A DNA stretch of 64,000 bases from Hsuehochloa calcarea (GCA_036346395.1 CM070598.1:7857517-7921516), one strand, 5' to 3'; shown: positions 44,741 to 56,939, counted from the stretch's first letter. Made by a program: numbers and translations. Notes: generated by a model not told the origin, from the sequence alone.

Positions 44741-45639
44741 AATCCGCTCGATCTAGCCCAGTCGTTCGATTTCAATCCGACGACCGACGAGTCGTCTCCT
44801 TCCTCTGTCCGCGCGCGCGTGAGCTCTGCCATGGCGTGCGCAGAGGAGAAAAGCAGTGGCGTGCAGTCCACTCCATGTCCACCTTTAAACGGCTAGCTCT
44901 GAGCACATTAAATGCCTGTCGCGCTCATCCCTCAGAGGGCCATGACTCAACTGCCCCCATCGCTCTCAAGTGCTCTCATGGCAGTGTTGACCCGACTGGA
45001 AAACCCGGCCGTTGCTCACTGCCATTACTCTATTTAAACTCCCTTGCTTCACCCTTAGCTTTCTTTAGCACTTCTGCAACTCCAGCTAGCACTCACCCTC
45101 TTGCTTGAGCTGCAGTCCCTCGCAATCTCTTCGACCGTCATTGTTGAGTGTGGAGCTTCGGTGGAGGCGGTGCAGCGGGGGTTTTCTTCTTCAAGTCCTT
45201 GCCCCCTCTGCTCCTCCTTTACTCTTTGGAGCTTAACTCTCACGCGGTTTGGTTCTCTGTGCCCAGGTCGCTGTGGCCTAGCGAGAACCTTACCGCCGCC
45301 GTTCGGATACTCATCGCCGGAGCCACTCCGTGGGTCTCTGGTAGTTCTTCAGCCCCGGTAAGTTCGCATTGCCCTGTAGGAGCTTCGGTGCGTTTTCGTT
45401 GTTCTTTTGGGTATCGTCCGTTCGGGGGGTTCTCCCGAGCCATACCTACTCGGCCGACTCGTGGTCGCACTTCACCGCAGCGACCATACTCCGACCAAGA
45501 TCGCCACGGTCGAACCCTTCAACTTTTAGACACTCATCCCTGCCCTTGGCTGGCGCCACTGTGGTCGGAAATGCCGCCGAGCCACTGGCAAAGCGTGCGG
45601 GAGGCGCTGCCTCGGGGTCGGGGTTCCGACCAGTCACCG

Positions 45640-45875
45640 TAGCTTAGTCGTGAGTTCTACTACGACTTGTAACTGGTCGTAAGTCTTACTACGACTAAGT
45701 CGGGGTCATAAGTTTTTCTACGACTTATACCTAGTCGTAAGTCCGTCTACGACTAGCGCCCGGTCGTAAGTCTTCTACGACTGGTAGCCAGTCGTAAGTC
45801 CTTCTACGACTATGTCATAGTCGTAGGATCGGCTACGACCACTACCTGGTCGTAAGACCTTCTCTCGGTCGTATA
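45640..45875. repeat. Tandem array of GTCGTA...TACGAC palindromic units
   Basis: About seven units of roughly 30 bp of the type GGTCGTAAGTCTTCTACGAC, each self-complementary. Lies in the 3' half of the solo LTR, downstream of its putative promoter. Confidence 0.8.
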
Positions 45876-48489
45876 TTTGGCATTAAGAATCCAAATCAAT
45901 TGGTTTTTGTTGCTAGATTCTTTATAAATCAGTACCTTGCTACTGTAAAATTTTAGAATTTTTAGAAGAAAGTTTGCTGTTGAGTCTTTGCATTTTATTC
46001 GTTCTTATTGGTTGCTTTTCGCCTTCTCATTAGGATCCAAAGAGCACATCGACAATATTGTTGATCCCCAGCAACATCTTGACCCACAGCAAGCAGGCAA
46101 GCAGTTTGATCATGTTCATCCCATTATTTTTCAAGTTTACTATATTGCTTTCAACTCGTATGTATGCATTGCTATTTTGTTGTTAAAATACGGTTAGTGT
46201 CCTATAGTTGCATAACCTGTAGGACTTGTTTATCCTCTACTACCTTGAGCTTAGGTTATTGGCTATGGTCGGAGTTCGATGGATGGACTCTGGTCACTTA
46301 GTAGCTTCCGACTTGAAATTGCTTAGAAATGCATAGATTCGGTAGTACTGGGTGATTATCGATTGTAGTCGATGATCTTGATCACATTACATATTATGTC
46401 ATTACGACCAGCACTTGTGCTTTGTTATTTTGTAAAGTCAAAATCTGAAAATGGAAAACTGATTTGGACTTGGGCAAGTGGTCGGATGGTGGGTTATTGG
46501 GTTTGTGGATGTCTTGCCTAAGTCAACAAGGACCGAACATCTTGTTACACTAAACCAAGCATTTTTGCGTGCTAACCACGCGAGAGGGATATGTGACCTC
46601 TCTTGACTTAGTACTTTGGCGTGGGTTATCTCCGAGTCGCAGGAGGGGGTTGTGTGTGTTGTGTGAAACATGATATGTGGTCGTGTTCTTGTGTTGGGTG
46701 TGCGGTGGTGGAGATTCCGGGTAGGCTCTCCACCTCGAGGAGCGTCGTAGTTGTCCGAGACTTTACCCGGGAAGGGTAGTTGACCGAGGCTTTACGACGA
46801 CTCCGACACAACGTATGGGTTTCTATCCATACGGGCGGCTCGTGAATAATTCACAATATTGGAAACGTCTCGTAAGACTTAGCCGTGCCGGCATACCTTC
46901 GGAAGTGTGCTTAATAGCTTGGCAAAAGGCGATGCGGCGTGTGGGTGCAGTGGTACACCTGCGCAGGATAAAAATATTCGAATAGCCTCGTCCTAGGTTA
47001 TGGACACGCTTGGGGAGGTCTTCCAAGAGTTAGACTTCAACCTTTTAAACTAAAATTTGACGTGGGTGGTATGAATGGGTGATTCATGCTACTGTTGTGG
47101 TGGCTACTGGGTGATTCATGCTACTGTTGTGGTGGCTACTGGTCGTAGTCACTTCCAGGATTGTTGTTGTTCCCTATCTACTGTTATATTGTTGTCTTTT
47201 GCGATTATTTGCACATTAAAAACAGATTTGATTAACATTGCTTTCAATCTATTACCTTATTGCAAATGGAAAATTGCTTTATGTCAAAACCAAAACATAC
47301 ATCCTCCACTTCTATGGGCTTGCATGTAGCATATGTACAGGTTTGTTACACCATCTGTAAGTCTTGCGAGTACATTCAAAGTACTCACCGGCTTTTGCCG
47401 GCTGCTTTTGTTTGCAGGGGAGAAAGGTGAGCCCCAAGGGCCTCACTTCTGTGAAATGTGTTGTGGATTCGACGACTAGCTTGGCGGTCCGTCGGTTGCC
47501 TTGTGGGTTAAGGGCACACTGGTCGGCTCTTTTGTTTATAGCCATCTTATGGCACTTTTGCTTCCGCTGTTAATTTTCCTTATGTATATGTCTTTGGCCG
47601 GTCGGCCTCTCTTTTGTAATAACTATCTTCTATTGATGTTACCTTCTGGATTGTGGTTTTTGCTTCGGTTCTATGTGAATGAATGGAATTGATGCATGAA
47701 CTTTATAAAAGAGGTGTGTATACTGCATTTCTGGGAAGTATACATGTCTCGAGTCTCGGCTTATCTGATTTGTGATGCTAGGGCCGAAGGGATGGCTAAG
47801 CATTACAAGCCCGATAAACCGGGGTCTCACATACTCCCTATATATATTGTCTATTAGGCCCTCTTGAATATACACACAATATTTATAACATTGTATCAGA
47901 GTGAGGTTACTAACCTAGCCCTTCCGCTATTCCACTGACACGCCTTCGCCGCCAGACGTGACACTGCACCTCCGAGCATGACACCTCTGCAACCGACACC
48001 ATGCCGCTGGGTTCTCTTAGGCGCCGCCTGGTGCTCGTCGCTCATAGCCGGACTCTCAGGCCGCCACCGCCCGGTGCTTGTCACCGTCGCCAGCAGCGCA
48101 CCACCCCGCGACGCGACACCATCGCCCGAGCTCCTCGCTCCGGCGGACCACGTCGCCGCTCTGCCGCCATGCCGTTAGCATCACGCCGCCGACGCGATGC
48201 CATCGCCTAAGCTCCTCGCTCGCCGGCCGACCGCGTCGTCGCCGGCTGGCTGCTGCGCCGCTAGCATCACGCCGCCCCCCGGCGCGACGCCATCGCCCGA
48301 GCTCCTCTGCTCCGACCAGACCGCGTAGCCGCTCGGGCTACCGCCGCCGCTCGGCAGGGAACCCTAAAGTTCCCCGTGTGTGCGCCGCTTGGGCTGTGTG
48401 GGCTCTTTTTACCTGGCCGTGTCGGTTTTGAGTGAATCGACCCAGCTCGGGAAAAAAAGAAAGAAAAAAATAGAAACGTCGATCTAACT

Positions 48490-48597
48490 ATCGCGCCATC
48501 CAACGCCGCCTGTTAGCCTTCGTTGTCTTAGTCATCGCGCCATCCAGCGCCGCCTGTTAGCCTTCGTTGTCTTAGTCATCGCGCCATCGCCGCCTAC
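48490..48597. repeat. ~47-bp tandem repeat before Copia gag
   Basis: ATCGCGCCATCCAGCGCCGC with CTGTTAGCCTTCGTTGTC is present two and a half times just upstream of the gag ATG at 48600. Confidence 0.8.
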
Positions 48598-48599
48598 CA

Positions 48600-49500
48600 A
48601 TGACTTATGTTCCATCAGCTGCAATCTCATTCTCAGGAACAAAGCTTAATGGGACGAACTACAGGTTGTGGTCTTCACTTATAGAGATCACACTCGATAG
48701 TCTCCGTCTCTGGGAGCGTGTTACTGGTGCGCAACCTTGTCCGCCGTCGCCGGTTCAGCCTTCTCCCAGACAGCCTACTTCTGCACCTCTAGCAGAAGAT
48801 GACGCCGTCAAGAATGAGGCAGGGGCTGCCATTGTTACTGATGAGGCCTTTCAGTACGCCATAGACGCTTTTGAGCACTGGTGAGCTGATGAGTTCCGTG
48901 TTCCAGCCATCCTAGTGGTCAGCGTCGACGACTCCATCCAGTCAGACATTGTTGGTCTACGTGCCACTCGTCAGATCTGGGAGTACTTGCGCGAGCAATA
49001 TCAGCAGAGTAGTGATGCTCATTTCTTTTCGCTTCAGCGTGAGTCGGAGATGCTTCGCCAAGAGGACTCCTCCGTCGACGACTTCCTGCAAGCCCTGGCC
49101 AGTCTCTGGTGCCAACTGGACGAGTTGGCTTCTCCACCTCTGCCAGGAGTGTCATAAAGTGCAGAAGGCGGATCGTGACCGCCTTCGCCTTTTATGACTT
49201 CATATGTCGTCATCGCCCGGAGTTTGAGCCTGTTAGGGCTCAACTGTTGAGCCGCTCACCACGACCGACAGTCACCGAGGCTCTTTGGACGCTTCGTGCT
49301 GAGGAGATTCGTCGCGGATTAGCAACACAGTTAGTTCTGACTGTGCTTTCTACCCCTTCTTCGACTACAGTCCCTCCTCAGGTATCTGTTTCTGCTCCTG
49401 TTTTTGCACCAACTAGGGTTCAGTGCAATTATTGCAAGAACTCCGAGCACGACTATCAGCGTTGTGCGGTGCGAAAAAAGCAGAACAAGACGCGTGGGGC
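48600..49500 (+). pseudogene. Copia gag pseudogene
   Basis: Reads FSGTKLNGTNYRLWSSLIEI at the start, the usual Copia gag opening in which the element binds its RNA. After a stop at 48882 the frame continues with SVDDSIQSDIVGLRATRQIWEYLREQYQQ and SLQRESEMLRQEDSSVDDFL (48915-49157), the conserved UBN2 gag core. A later frame keeps FYDFICRHRPEFEPVRAQLL and a zinc-knuckle remnant, CNYCKNSEHDYQRC (CxxCxxxxHxxxxC, 49426-49467). Broken by at least two stops or shifts. Confidence 0.8.
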
Positions 49501-49669
49501 TGGATGATCCCCTGGATGATCCAAGGGGGGTAGGGAGGCCCTTCGACGGGGACAGACCAGTACGTCAGGACCTTCTCAGCGAGGTGACTCTGTTCATCAG
49601 TTCCGCCATGCTCTACTTCAGTAGCTCTCTCATAGCTCAGCAAGTTCTGCCAGTCTAGCACAGACGTCT

Positions 49670-52065
49670 CCTCCAGGTACTTCTTGGGTTCTGGATTCTG
49701 ATGCCTCTTTCTACATGACACCGGACTCCACATCTCTCACTTCAGTAGGACCTCTTGTTTTTTCTATCTCTGCTCGCATACCGACGGTACTCTCTCATCT
49801 ATCACCGTCAGGCACTCTTTATCCATCGACTTTTCTGTTCCAGCTATTTCCCATGTTCCCCAGCTTACCATGCAGCTTCTCTCGGTGGATCAGCTCACCG
49901 ATCTTGGTTGTAGGGTTGTTTCATCCAGGATCGACATACAGGGATGGTACTTGGGACTGGCCGGCGCTGTAGGGATCGTCAGAGTCACTACATCCTTGAT
50001 CGCCTCCACCTTCCGTCCACTTCAGTTGCTCCTGTCACCTTTACGTCTACTTCTACCGCCAATGTTGCCACCACCCCTGGCGTTTTTGCGCAATGGCATC
50101 ACCGTTTAGGTCACTTATGTGGGTCCGTTTTTCTTCATTAGTTCGTTAGGGTGTTCTTGGACGTGTTATTGTTGACACGACCATGTTTTATCAGGTTGTA
50201 AGCTGGGCAAGCAGCTAATACTTCCTTATCATTCTAGTGAGTGCTTGTTTTCTCATCCTTTTGACATAGTTCATTCAGATGTATGGGGACTTGCGCCTAT
50301 TATCTCTAAAGGCGGGCATAAACTTCATGTGATCTTCATTAATGATTATTCTCGTTTTACATGCATTTTCCCTATATCTAATCGTGGTCAGTTTCTTGCG
50401 ATCTAACGTAGCTTTGCAACGATAGTTCGTACTCAGTTTGATTGTCTCATCCGTACTTTTCGCTGCGATTCTGCTGGCAAGAACTGTTCTGGTGCTTTTA
50501 AACAGTTTTTTCTGAGCAGGACACTCTTTACCAGTATTCTTGTCGACGTGCTCATGCTCAGAATGGGGTTGCTGAGCGCAAACATCGTCATTTGATTGAG
50601 ACTGCCCGCACTCTTCTCCTTAGCTCTCATGTTCCACCATAGTTCTGGGCTAAGGATGTTTCTACAGCTGCATATCTCATCAATATGCAGCCTTCCACTG
50701 GTCTTAAGGGTGTCAGTTCTATAGAGCGTCTCTACTATCGAGCCCCCCAGTACACTTACCTTCGTGTTTTTGGTTGCACCTGTTTTGTTCTTCTGCAGCC
50801 TTGTGAGCGCACCAAACTGTCAGCTCAGTCAGTTGAGTGTGTTTTTTAGCTATAGTTCTGAGCATAAGGGTTATCGCTGCTGGGATCCTTCTACTCGACG
50901 GATCAAGATTTCACGAAACGTTGTCTTTGACAAATCTCGTCCTTTCTTCTATCGAGATTCGGCTCCTCCTGTTTCCACCGTTGAGTCGCTTTCATGGTTG
51001 TCTCTTTCTATCTCTTCACCCATTTCTCTACTATCACAGTCTTCCCCTGGTCTGTCTCGAGTTGTTCCTTCTGTACCTCCGCCTCCAGTGCTGCCTCCTG
51101 CAGCACCGCCTCTTGTTTCTGTAGCACCACCGTCTCGTTTATCTGGTATTCACTACTCCAGACGTATTCGTCCTTCACCAGTCTCCTCTCCTAGTATCTT
51201 ACCGACACCCACATCTGATCCTTCAGATGATGCTCTCGTTACGTCCTTCGTGACCGGACATCCATTCGACCTCCTGATCGTCTTGGATTTGCTCCGATAA
51301 CTCACTCTCTCTATCACTAAGCCTAGTTCTTATCATGAGGCTGCTCCTCATTCTGAGTGTCAGCTCGCTATGGCAGAGAAGCTTGATGCTCTTCAACGTA
51401 CGGAGACTTGGGATATTGTACCAACAGTGTGTATGCTCGTCCGATCACGTGTAAGTGGGTGTACAAGATTAAGACCGTTCTTTTTCCAAGGAGTTTGCAA
51501 ATTCCGATGGTACTATCGAGGGCTACAAGGCTCGTGTATCTTACTTGCGATATTGTTTATGGGACTATCTCTCGTCGCTTGTTTTTCCTAGCTCTACTTG
51601 CTGGGACTATCTCTCGTCGCTTGTTTTTCCTAGCTCTACCTGCTCTGACTTGAGCGTAATCGCGACTGGGCTAGTGATCCTTCTGATCGTCGTTCTCTTT
51701 CTGCTTATTGTGTTTTTCTTAGCTCCTCCCTAATTGCCTAGAAGAGAGCTATGACAGCAGTGACAACAGGGGTTACTTGATTGAGGTGGCTACTTGCAGA
51801 TTTTGGAGTGTCTGTGATAGGACCTACCACTCTTTTGTCTGACAGTACATGCGCTATAAGTATTGCCCGGGACCCCGTGAAGCATGAGCTCACCAAGCAC
51901 ATTGGTGTAGATGCTTCATACACTAGCTCACAGGTGCAGGAGGGAGTACTTGCTTTACAGTTTATGTCATCAGAGTTACAGGTTGCTGACTTCTTCACGA
52001 AGCCACAGACTAGGGCACAGCATTTGTATTTTCTCTCCAAACTCAGTGTGTGTGATCCACCATAA
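49670..52065 (+). pseudogene. Copia pol pseudogene
   Basis: Protease: SWVLDSDASFYMTPDSTSLT (49683-49742), where the family has DSG; here DSD. Integrase: VWGLAPIISKGGHKLHVIF (50283-50340) and later a frame giving SSEHKGYRCWDPSTRRIKIS (50849-50908). RT start: MAEKLDALQRTETWDIVP (51370-51425). Then most of RT is missing. A 43-bp duplication (GGGACTATCTCTCGTCGCTT at about 51557 and 51603) follows. RNase H end: LSDSTCAISIARDPVKHE, then FMSSELQVADFFTKPQT and a stop at 52063. Many stops and shifts; not functional. Confidence 0.8.
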
Positions 52066-52066
52066 A

Positions 52067-52247
52067 TGTATACGCTTGTATTTTCTTATATGTATATGGC
52101 ATACCCCCTTGTACTCTTTATATATATTGCCCATTGCCCCCCCCCCATGTACATTTGTATTTTCTTATATGTATATGGCATACCCTTGTACTTCCTATAT
52201 ATATTGCCCATTGGGCCCTCTTGAATATACACACAATATTCATAACA
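52067..52247 (+). repeat. 3' LTR of the second Copia element
   Basis: Starts near TGTATACGCTTG and ends TTCATAACA. It contains an internal duplication of about 60-80 bp (TGTATTTTCTTATATGTATA GGCATACC region) separated by a C-run at 52138-52147. Confidence 0.6.
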
Positions 52248-52788
52248 ATTGTTAGGTAGTTGATGTTGGTTAGGACTTGTTACCAATTTTAAGCAGCTCA
52301 ATACTGCATTACTGTATAAGATTTTGTGTCCAAGATCAATGATAGATTACAATCAGCCAAGAACCATTATATTCCAGCAAACCTCGGTAAATCAGTAAAA
52401 GCTCTATTCTGTTATTTTGAAACGTAGTGCTTCCGGGAAAAGGATAATAAAAAACTCGGCCAGATGTCCAGAATAAACCAAAATCTTCGCATAACAGGAC
52501 TAACTTGGGGTAAAAATCACTGTGTTCGATATCTAGATAAAGTGTTTTTCCCAAAAGAGGACCTATCAATGATTCCTAGTTACCTATAATAATGGCACAA
52601 AAGAAAAGGCATAATAGAATTTTCTAACAAGAAAGATCATCACTAGCCAAAAAATGTAGAGGAACAAAGCTAATGTACGAAAAATCTAGAGAACTTGAAA
52701 TTGTAGCGAACGACACCATGATTGCAGAATATCAAATGCAACACTGCCATTCTCAATATATAATGACTTACTAGATCAGTACTCAAGT

Positions 52789-55349
52789 CTAGAAGATAGA
52801 CATATCAGGTGGTGGTCCGTAAACTGATTTCCAAGACAAGGGAATAATCCATCCATTTGACCCATTCCCTGAAAGTTCACAAAAGATTATTAACACAGCA
52901 ACCCCAACCATTTATTATGATCAAACGATATTGAATACTGATATTCCTAAAAGAATATTGTAAATAAGAGCAATTATTAGAAGGGAAGTAAGACACTTTG
53001 ACAACAAATGAATAAACAGGAATATATTTATCATATTTTTAGTGGGTTCATTCAAGAGTAATAAGGGCCAAGTGCTCGAGGTGATATAGAAATGTACCAT
53101 GGAATTGCTCAGGGCCTTGACCTAGAAGTTTACATACAGCCTCAGCCAACTGGAAAGATTCTGGCATATTGTCCCCTTCTGAGCAGTAGCATAGTACACA
53201 GGTAACTTTCAAACCTTTGGCCTATCATAAAATAAAGAAATATTATAACGGTAACTTCAAATGGTAAAATCATTTAAAGCTGAAATAAAATTAGATACCT
53301 TGCAGGCAGAGAATAGAGCTGCAAATGGCAAGCTCGCGTAGTAATCACTTATGGTCATCTCATCAGGATCACCAGCCATATCTTCTGAAAGATCACCACC
53401 CTCAGCTAGGCTAGCAAGACACTTCCACTGTTGTTGAGATGGATCATATTCCTCAAGTTTCTTCCACCCTAACTTCTCATATTCTGGATCAGAACCATCC
53501 TCATTGCAACTTGAAAGGTAATACAACTGCATACAACTACATGATGAAACAAGGTTAATTAATGACTCCAATCTTGAAAGAACACCCAGACCTAAAAATG
53601 GAATCTGTGCAGTTAAACATTTCAATTACCTGGATGCATCAATTACTCTCCTCTTGCCAGAGTCTAAACTTGAAAGAATAACAACATGGTCCTTCCCAAT
53701 GCTACTTATGAAATTAGCAACATTTTTTGCAAATGAAACCATCATCCCCTGTATCGGTAATGACAAACCAAAGTAGTCATAGAATAGTCACCAATTGTAA
53801 ACACTGAGATCACAATACTTCACCACAATCACAAGACTTCACCACAATTACAAACAAAGAAAAAAAAGCCTCAAGCATCCCTTCAATTCTGAGCATTTCC
53901 AAAAATATTTCTTTAAAGAAAAGGTAGAATGAATCAACAGAAGAATGCTAAACTTTGTTCTAAATCATTTGTTTCGTTTCAGCATTCCAAATGTTCCATG
54001 TACCTTTTAGTTCACATGGAGTAAATATCCAAGGGAGAAATATTAGTGTAGAAAATATAAACATGATGTTTCTAAAAGTATTATAATTTCATTTGATTCG
54101 TTTCAGCATTCCAAATGTTCCATGTACCTTTTAGTTCACATGGAGCAAATATCCAAGGGAGAAATATTAGTGTAGAAAATATAAACATGATGTTTCTAAA
54201 AGTATTATAATTTCACATAAAAAAGGGATATTTTTGCTATTGCATGCTATGGGTGTGGCCTCACTATCATATCTCTAGTCAGCACCCACCCCCCAAAAAA
54301 AAAAAACAGTCAGCTGTAAGTTCATAAATTGCACGCTACAAGACAAGACATCAAAATGTGATTCTTTTTGCATGTAATGGAAAGAAGCATGATGCAACAA
54401 AACTCTCAAATGCAGTTACATCAGTGTTTCATCTACATTCTTTCTCCCTACTAAAAGGGATTTTAACACAGAAACCTGCATCTGCATAAAACATATACCT
54501 AACACCAGCAAATTGAAAAATATCTAATTACCACTGCAGATTCTTAAAACATAGCAAGATGCCGACATGCGGCAAAAGAGCTCAGATCAACATACTGTAA
54601 TAACTGGAGATCTTTGTTGAATGAAAGCCAGCCTATGATGTGGAGATTCATAAGCTGCAAAGAAAAATGAGAAAGAAGGTGAGTCTGCATCTCATATCAA
54701 CATTTCACACACTGACGAAGTGGAACCATATCACAAGACCTACTCATACGTGTGTATGTATCTTTAGAAGTAATGTAAGTTCTAAAGAAAAAGAGTTCAT
54801 TTTCTATTATACTTTTTTTTTCTCTCTTAGACCCTATCAAGGTATTTCATTTCATCAAACAGTTGGTGTGCAGAGCAGAAAGAGTGCATGCAGCACAGTA
54901 ACACATTCCATCAAACAGTTGGTGGGCACAGAATAATGGCCAACAGTAATGGCAGGCGCGAGCAGCACCACTAACACAATTCATCCAACAGTCGCCTAGC
55001 ACAGCACAGGGGAGAACAGGATCGAGAAACAAACCTTCGAGCGCGAGCGCGAGGTCCCCGACGGCGTCGGGGCCGAAGGCGTCGTTGCCGGCGCAGGGCA
55101 GCACGGAGGGCTCGTCGAGGTAGGCCGTCCGCCCAGCCCTCGCCGACGACACCAGAAGGTCGACGGCGAGCTGCCCCACGTTGCCGATCGAGAGCGCGGG
55201 CTGCGGCCGAGAAAAAGCGGATCACCAACGCTCAGGAACCACAACGAGGTACCAAAAAACCAGATTTCGGAGGAAATTAGCGTCCAAACCATGACGAGCG
55301 TGGAGCAGGAAGGCGAGAAGGACTCGCCGTCGACGAGGGCGAAGTCCAT
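52789..55349 (-). CDS. Proteasome assembly chaperone 2 (PAC2/PSMG2), seven exons
   Basis: Exons on the minus strand: 55349-55290, 55200-55035, 54654-54596, 53748-53630, 53536-53299, 53221-53098, 52868-52789; all introns are GT-AG and phases agree, giving 281 residues and stop TAG at 52791-52789. In the family PAC2 pairs with PAC1 to guide assembly of the 20S proteasome alpha ring in the cytosol. The protein starts MDFALVDGESFSPSCSTLVM and contains PALSIGNVGQLAVDLL, RLAFIQQRSPVIT, HVVILSSLDSGKR, MQLYYLSSCNEDG, DYYASLPFAALFSACK, KVTCVLCYCSEGDN and ends VYGPPPDMSIF. These blocks match plant PAC2 proteins as I remember them (for example the Arabidopsis homologue), at the same total length. No stop or frameshift is seen, so it looks functional. 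Intron 3 carries a 124-bp tandem duplication (53965-54212). Exon borders are read from the sequence, without transcript data. Confidence 0.92.
53965..54212. repeat. 124-bp tandem duplication in PAC2 intron 3
   Basis: CGTTTCAGCATTCCAAATG at 53975 and again at 54099; the two units are nearly identical, so the duplication is recent. It lies inside the intron between exons 3 and 4. Confidence 0.85.
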
Positions 55350-55487
55350 CGCGGCAGGCCGGATCGTCGCAGTAGGTCAGAGACTTCAACTTGCGAGAGA
55401 AGCTGGAGAACTACTGGAGTGGAGGAGCAGAGTCGCCGCCCCGTTCTGTATCTCGCCTTGTACGGTGGATTTCTTTTCAGGCTCGGA

Positions 55488-55607
55488 TGGGCCGCTGGCT
55501 CGTATCTTACTAGGCTGAAGGAACTGGGCCGAATTCAAAACTAGGCCGGGACAGCGGGCTGGACCATCTAGTGACCCCGAAGAATCATATTACTATAAAG
55601 TGGCCCA
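55488..55607 (-). promoter_or_regulatory. Site II-type (TGGGCC/GGCCCA) boxes upstream of PAC2
   Basis: TGGGCC at 55488-55493 and 55525-55530, and GGCCCA at 55602-55607, lie 140-260 bp upstream of the PAC2 ATG. Clusters of such boxes are common in plant promoters of ribosomal, proteasomal and other growth-linked genes, so this fits a housekeeping chaperone. No clear TATA box is seen. Confidence 0.55.
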
Positions 55608-56008
55608 CCTGGTTCGGCGTTTCCATGGTCAAGCCCAAAGCAGAGTAAGAAATAGTGAAATACGTGTATTCATTCATTTTTCTTGCTCGTCACTATAGGC
55701 GGAGGTAGAGATGGTCCCGGTATGCACGACACACCTAAAAAATTTAAAAATATACAGAAAGTATATAGATATTAGGATTAAATTATTTGTTCCATTGAAA
55801 TTTGGTGAGGATTATTGTATGTAAAGTGTGTACCATATCGAAATTTTTCACTAACAGAGGAACTAAAATACGAAGTATAAATGTACATGCGTTTTTATGA
55901 TAGCTTGACCGATTGTGGTGTATTTATTCAGGCGCTCTGTCCTTTGCACCCCAAATTGTGCAGCGTTGGAACTGAATAATACAAAATCCAAAGCTGCCAA
56001 ACAACTGA

Positions 56009-56116
56009 GCCCCGTTTCGAAACGGGAATTTTTTATATTTATGCGGGAATTAAATTATTTACTCTGCAAAATTCCTGCAAAAAATATTGTGAAATTTATG
56101 CAGTCCAAACTAGGCC
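56009..56116. mobile_element. Small MITE-like element
   Basis: Begins GCCCCGTTTCGAAAC and ends CAGTCCAAACTAGGCC, an imperfect inverted pair, around an AT-rich core with GGGAATT and AATTCCTGC. The pattern resembles short grass MITEs. I could not confirm a target duplication. The rest of 55620-56570 holds no gene I can see. Confidence 0.4.
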
Positions 56117-56578
56117 TAGTATCCTAGTTTACTCGGACTGAGCTCGTGGGACTTTACCATTTCTCTTCGACAGTCTAAATAGATTTTGCTTGAGCTGTAA
56201 GTTCCGAGCAACTCCGGGTTATTTGGATTCTGTTAATCACATGACAGGAAACTAGTATCAATAACAGCTCCCAAAAAAAGGTGGAAGAACAACAAATTTT
56301 TCTGATTTTCCCAAGACGGAAGAAGAGCAGAATCACAGTGGGAAAGGTATCTTGTCTCTCCCAAAGCAGGAAAAGAACAGGAGAGCAAGACGCCAAAGTC
56401 AGAACCGACTGGAATATTAACCAAAGAATTCATTTCAGGTAGATCATAAGTCGTCTATGATATGATACAGTTGATTCTTGATACAACTAGCCACAGTGTT
56501 ACAGTACAGTATACACTTCCATGTGCTGCGCTCCTACCCTGATATGTACGTACTAACACCAGCTCGATCTCCGGCATG

Positions 56579-56809
56579 TCACGCAGGGGCGAAGCGATCC
56601 ATCAGCATGCACACGGTGGCCTCGGAGTCGGAGAGGACGCCGCTGTTCCTCCTCCTCCTCCTCTGTTGGACACCACCCTTCTTCCCGCTCTCCCCTTCGA
56701 GCACGCCATTGCTCTGGTGACGCCGGCCGACTTCGGCGTTGGCCGCCGGTGCCGCCTCCCGGCCAAACTTGGCGAACTCCCCGAGCCAAACACCCACCAG
56801 TCCAGCCAT
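56579..56809 (-). CDS. Small plant protein of unknown function (76 aa)
   Basis: Starts with MAGLVGVWLGEFAKF and ends SEATVCMLMDRFAPA; a basic run of five Arg lies at about residues 50-54. I believe the ending resembles a family of short uncharacterised plant proteins, but I cannot name it. Evidence for a real gene: a TATA box on the minus strand (TATAAGTA, 56930-56923), a plausible 5' leader of about 90 bases, and a good start context (AATAATGGCTGG). A further in-frame ATG lies at 56824 but gives a poorer N-terminus. The frame overlaps other open frames in GC-rich DNA, so coding status is not certain. No signal peptide or membrane segment is clear. Single exon. Confidence 0.55.
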   Translation of the reverse strand: MAGLVGVWLGEFAKFGREAAPAANAEVGRRHQSNGVLEGESGKKGGVQQRRRRRNSGVLSDSEATVCMLMDRFAPA

Positions 56810-56922
56810 TATTACTCTACACACTCTTATTAGGCCTTAGCTCCCCCTCACTCTACGAATTTTCTTGAGCTAGATCCTTTTCACCTCAGTGGGTGCTTTG
56901 TTAGCCGCGCGGCGCTGGGTTC

Positions 56923-56930
56923 TACTTATA
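56923..56930 (-). promoter_or_regulatory. TATA box of the small protein gene
   Basis: TATAAGTA on the minus strand, about 115 bp upstream of the ATG at 56809. Confidence 0.5.
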
Positions 56931-56939
56931 CGCGTCTGA

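Larger units (their letters stand above)
43991..47831 (+). mobile_element. Gypsy-type solo LTR (3.84 kb) with target duplication TACTC
   Basis: Starts TGTAACATCCCAAATG and ends GGGGTCTCACA, near-inverted termini. Flanked by TACTC at 43986-43990 and 47832-47836. Removing it with one TACTC restores CTTATACTCCCTATATATAT, which matches the 3' LTR of the host Copia element at 52105-52130 and 52190-52210. It has a TATA-like box (CTATTTAAAC, about 45029) and two internal arrays, and no coding domain or second LTR. Confidence 0.85.
43947..52247 (+). mobile_element. Second Ty1/Copia retrotransposon (decayed), 5' LTR split by a solo LTR
   Basis: The 5' LTR (43947-43990 plus 47832-47890), primer-binding site (TTGTATCAGAGTGAGG, 47891), gag (48600-49500), remnants of protease, integrase, RT and RNase H (49680-52065) and a short 3' LTR (52067-52247) share orientation. 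The shared LTR block is TCTTGAATATACACACAATA before TTTATAACA or TTCATAACA. The outer flanks ATTGC (43942-43946) and ATTGT (52248-52252) look like a target duplication with one change. Stops and frameshifts in every domain and an RT deletion show that it is inactive. It ends about 540 bp beyond the 3' end of the PAC2 gene. Confidence 0.75.

Noticed and set aside
28210..55349. AOS and PAC2 as a functional gene cluster
   Set aside because: They belong to unrelated pathways, lie 23 kb apart on opposite strands and are separated by transposons.
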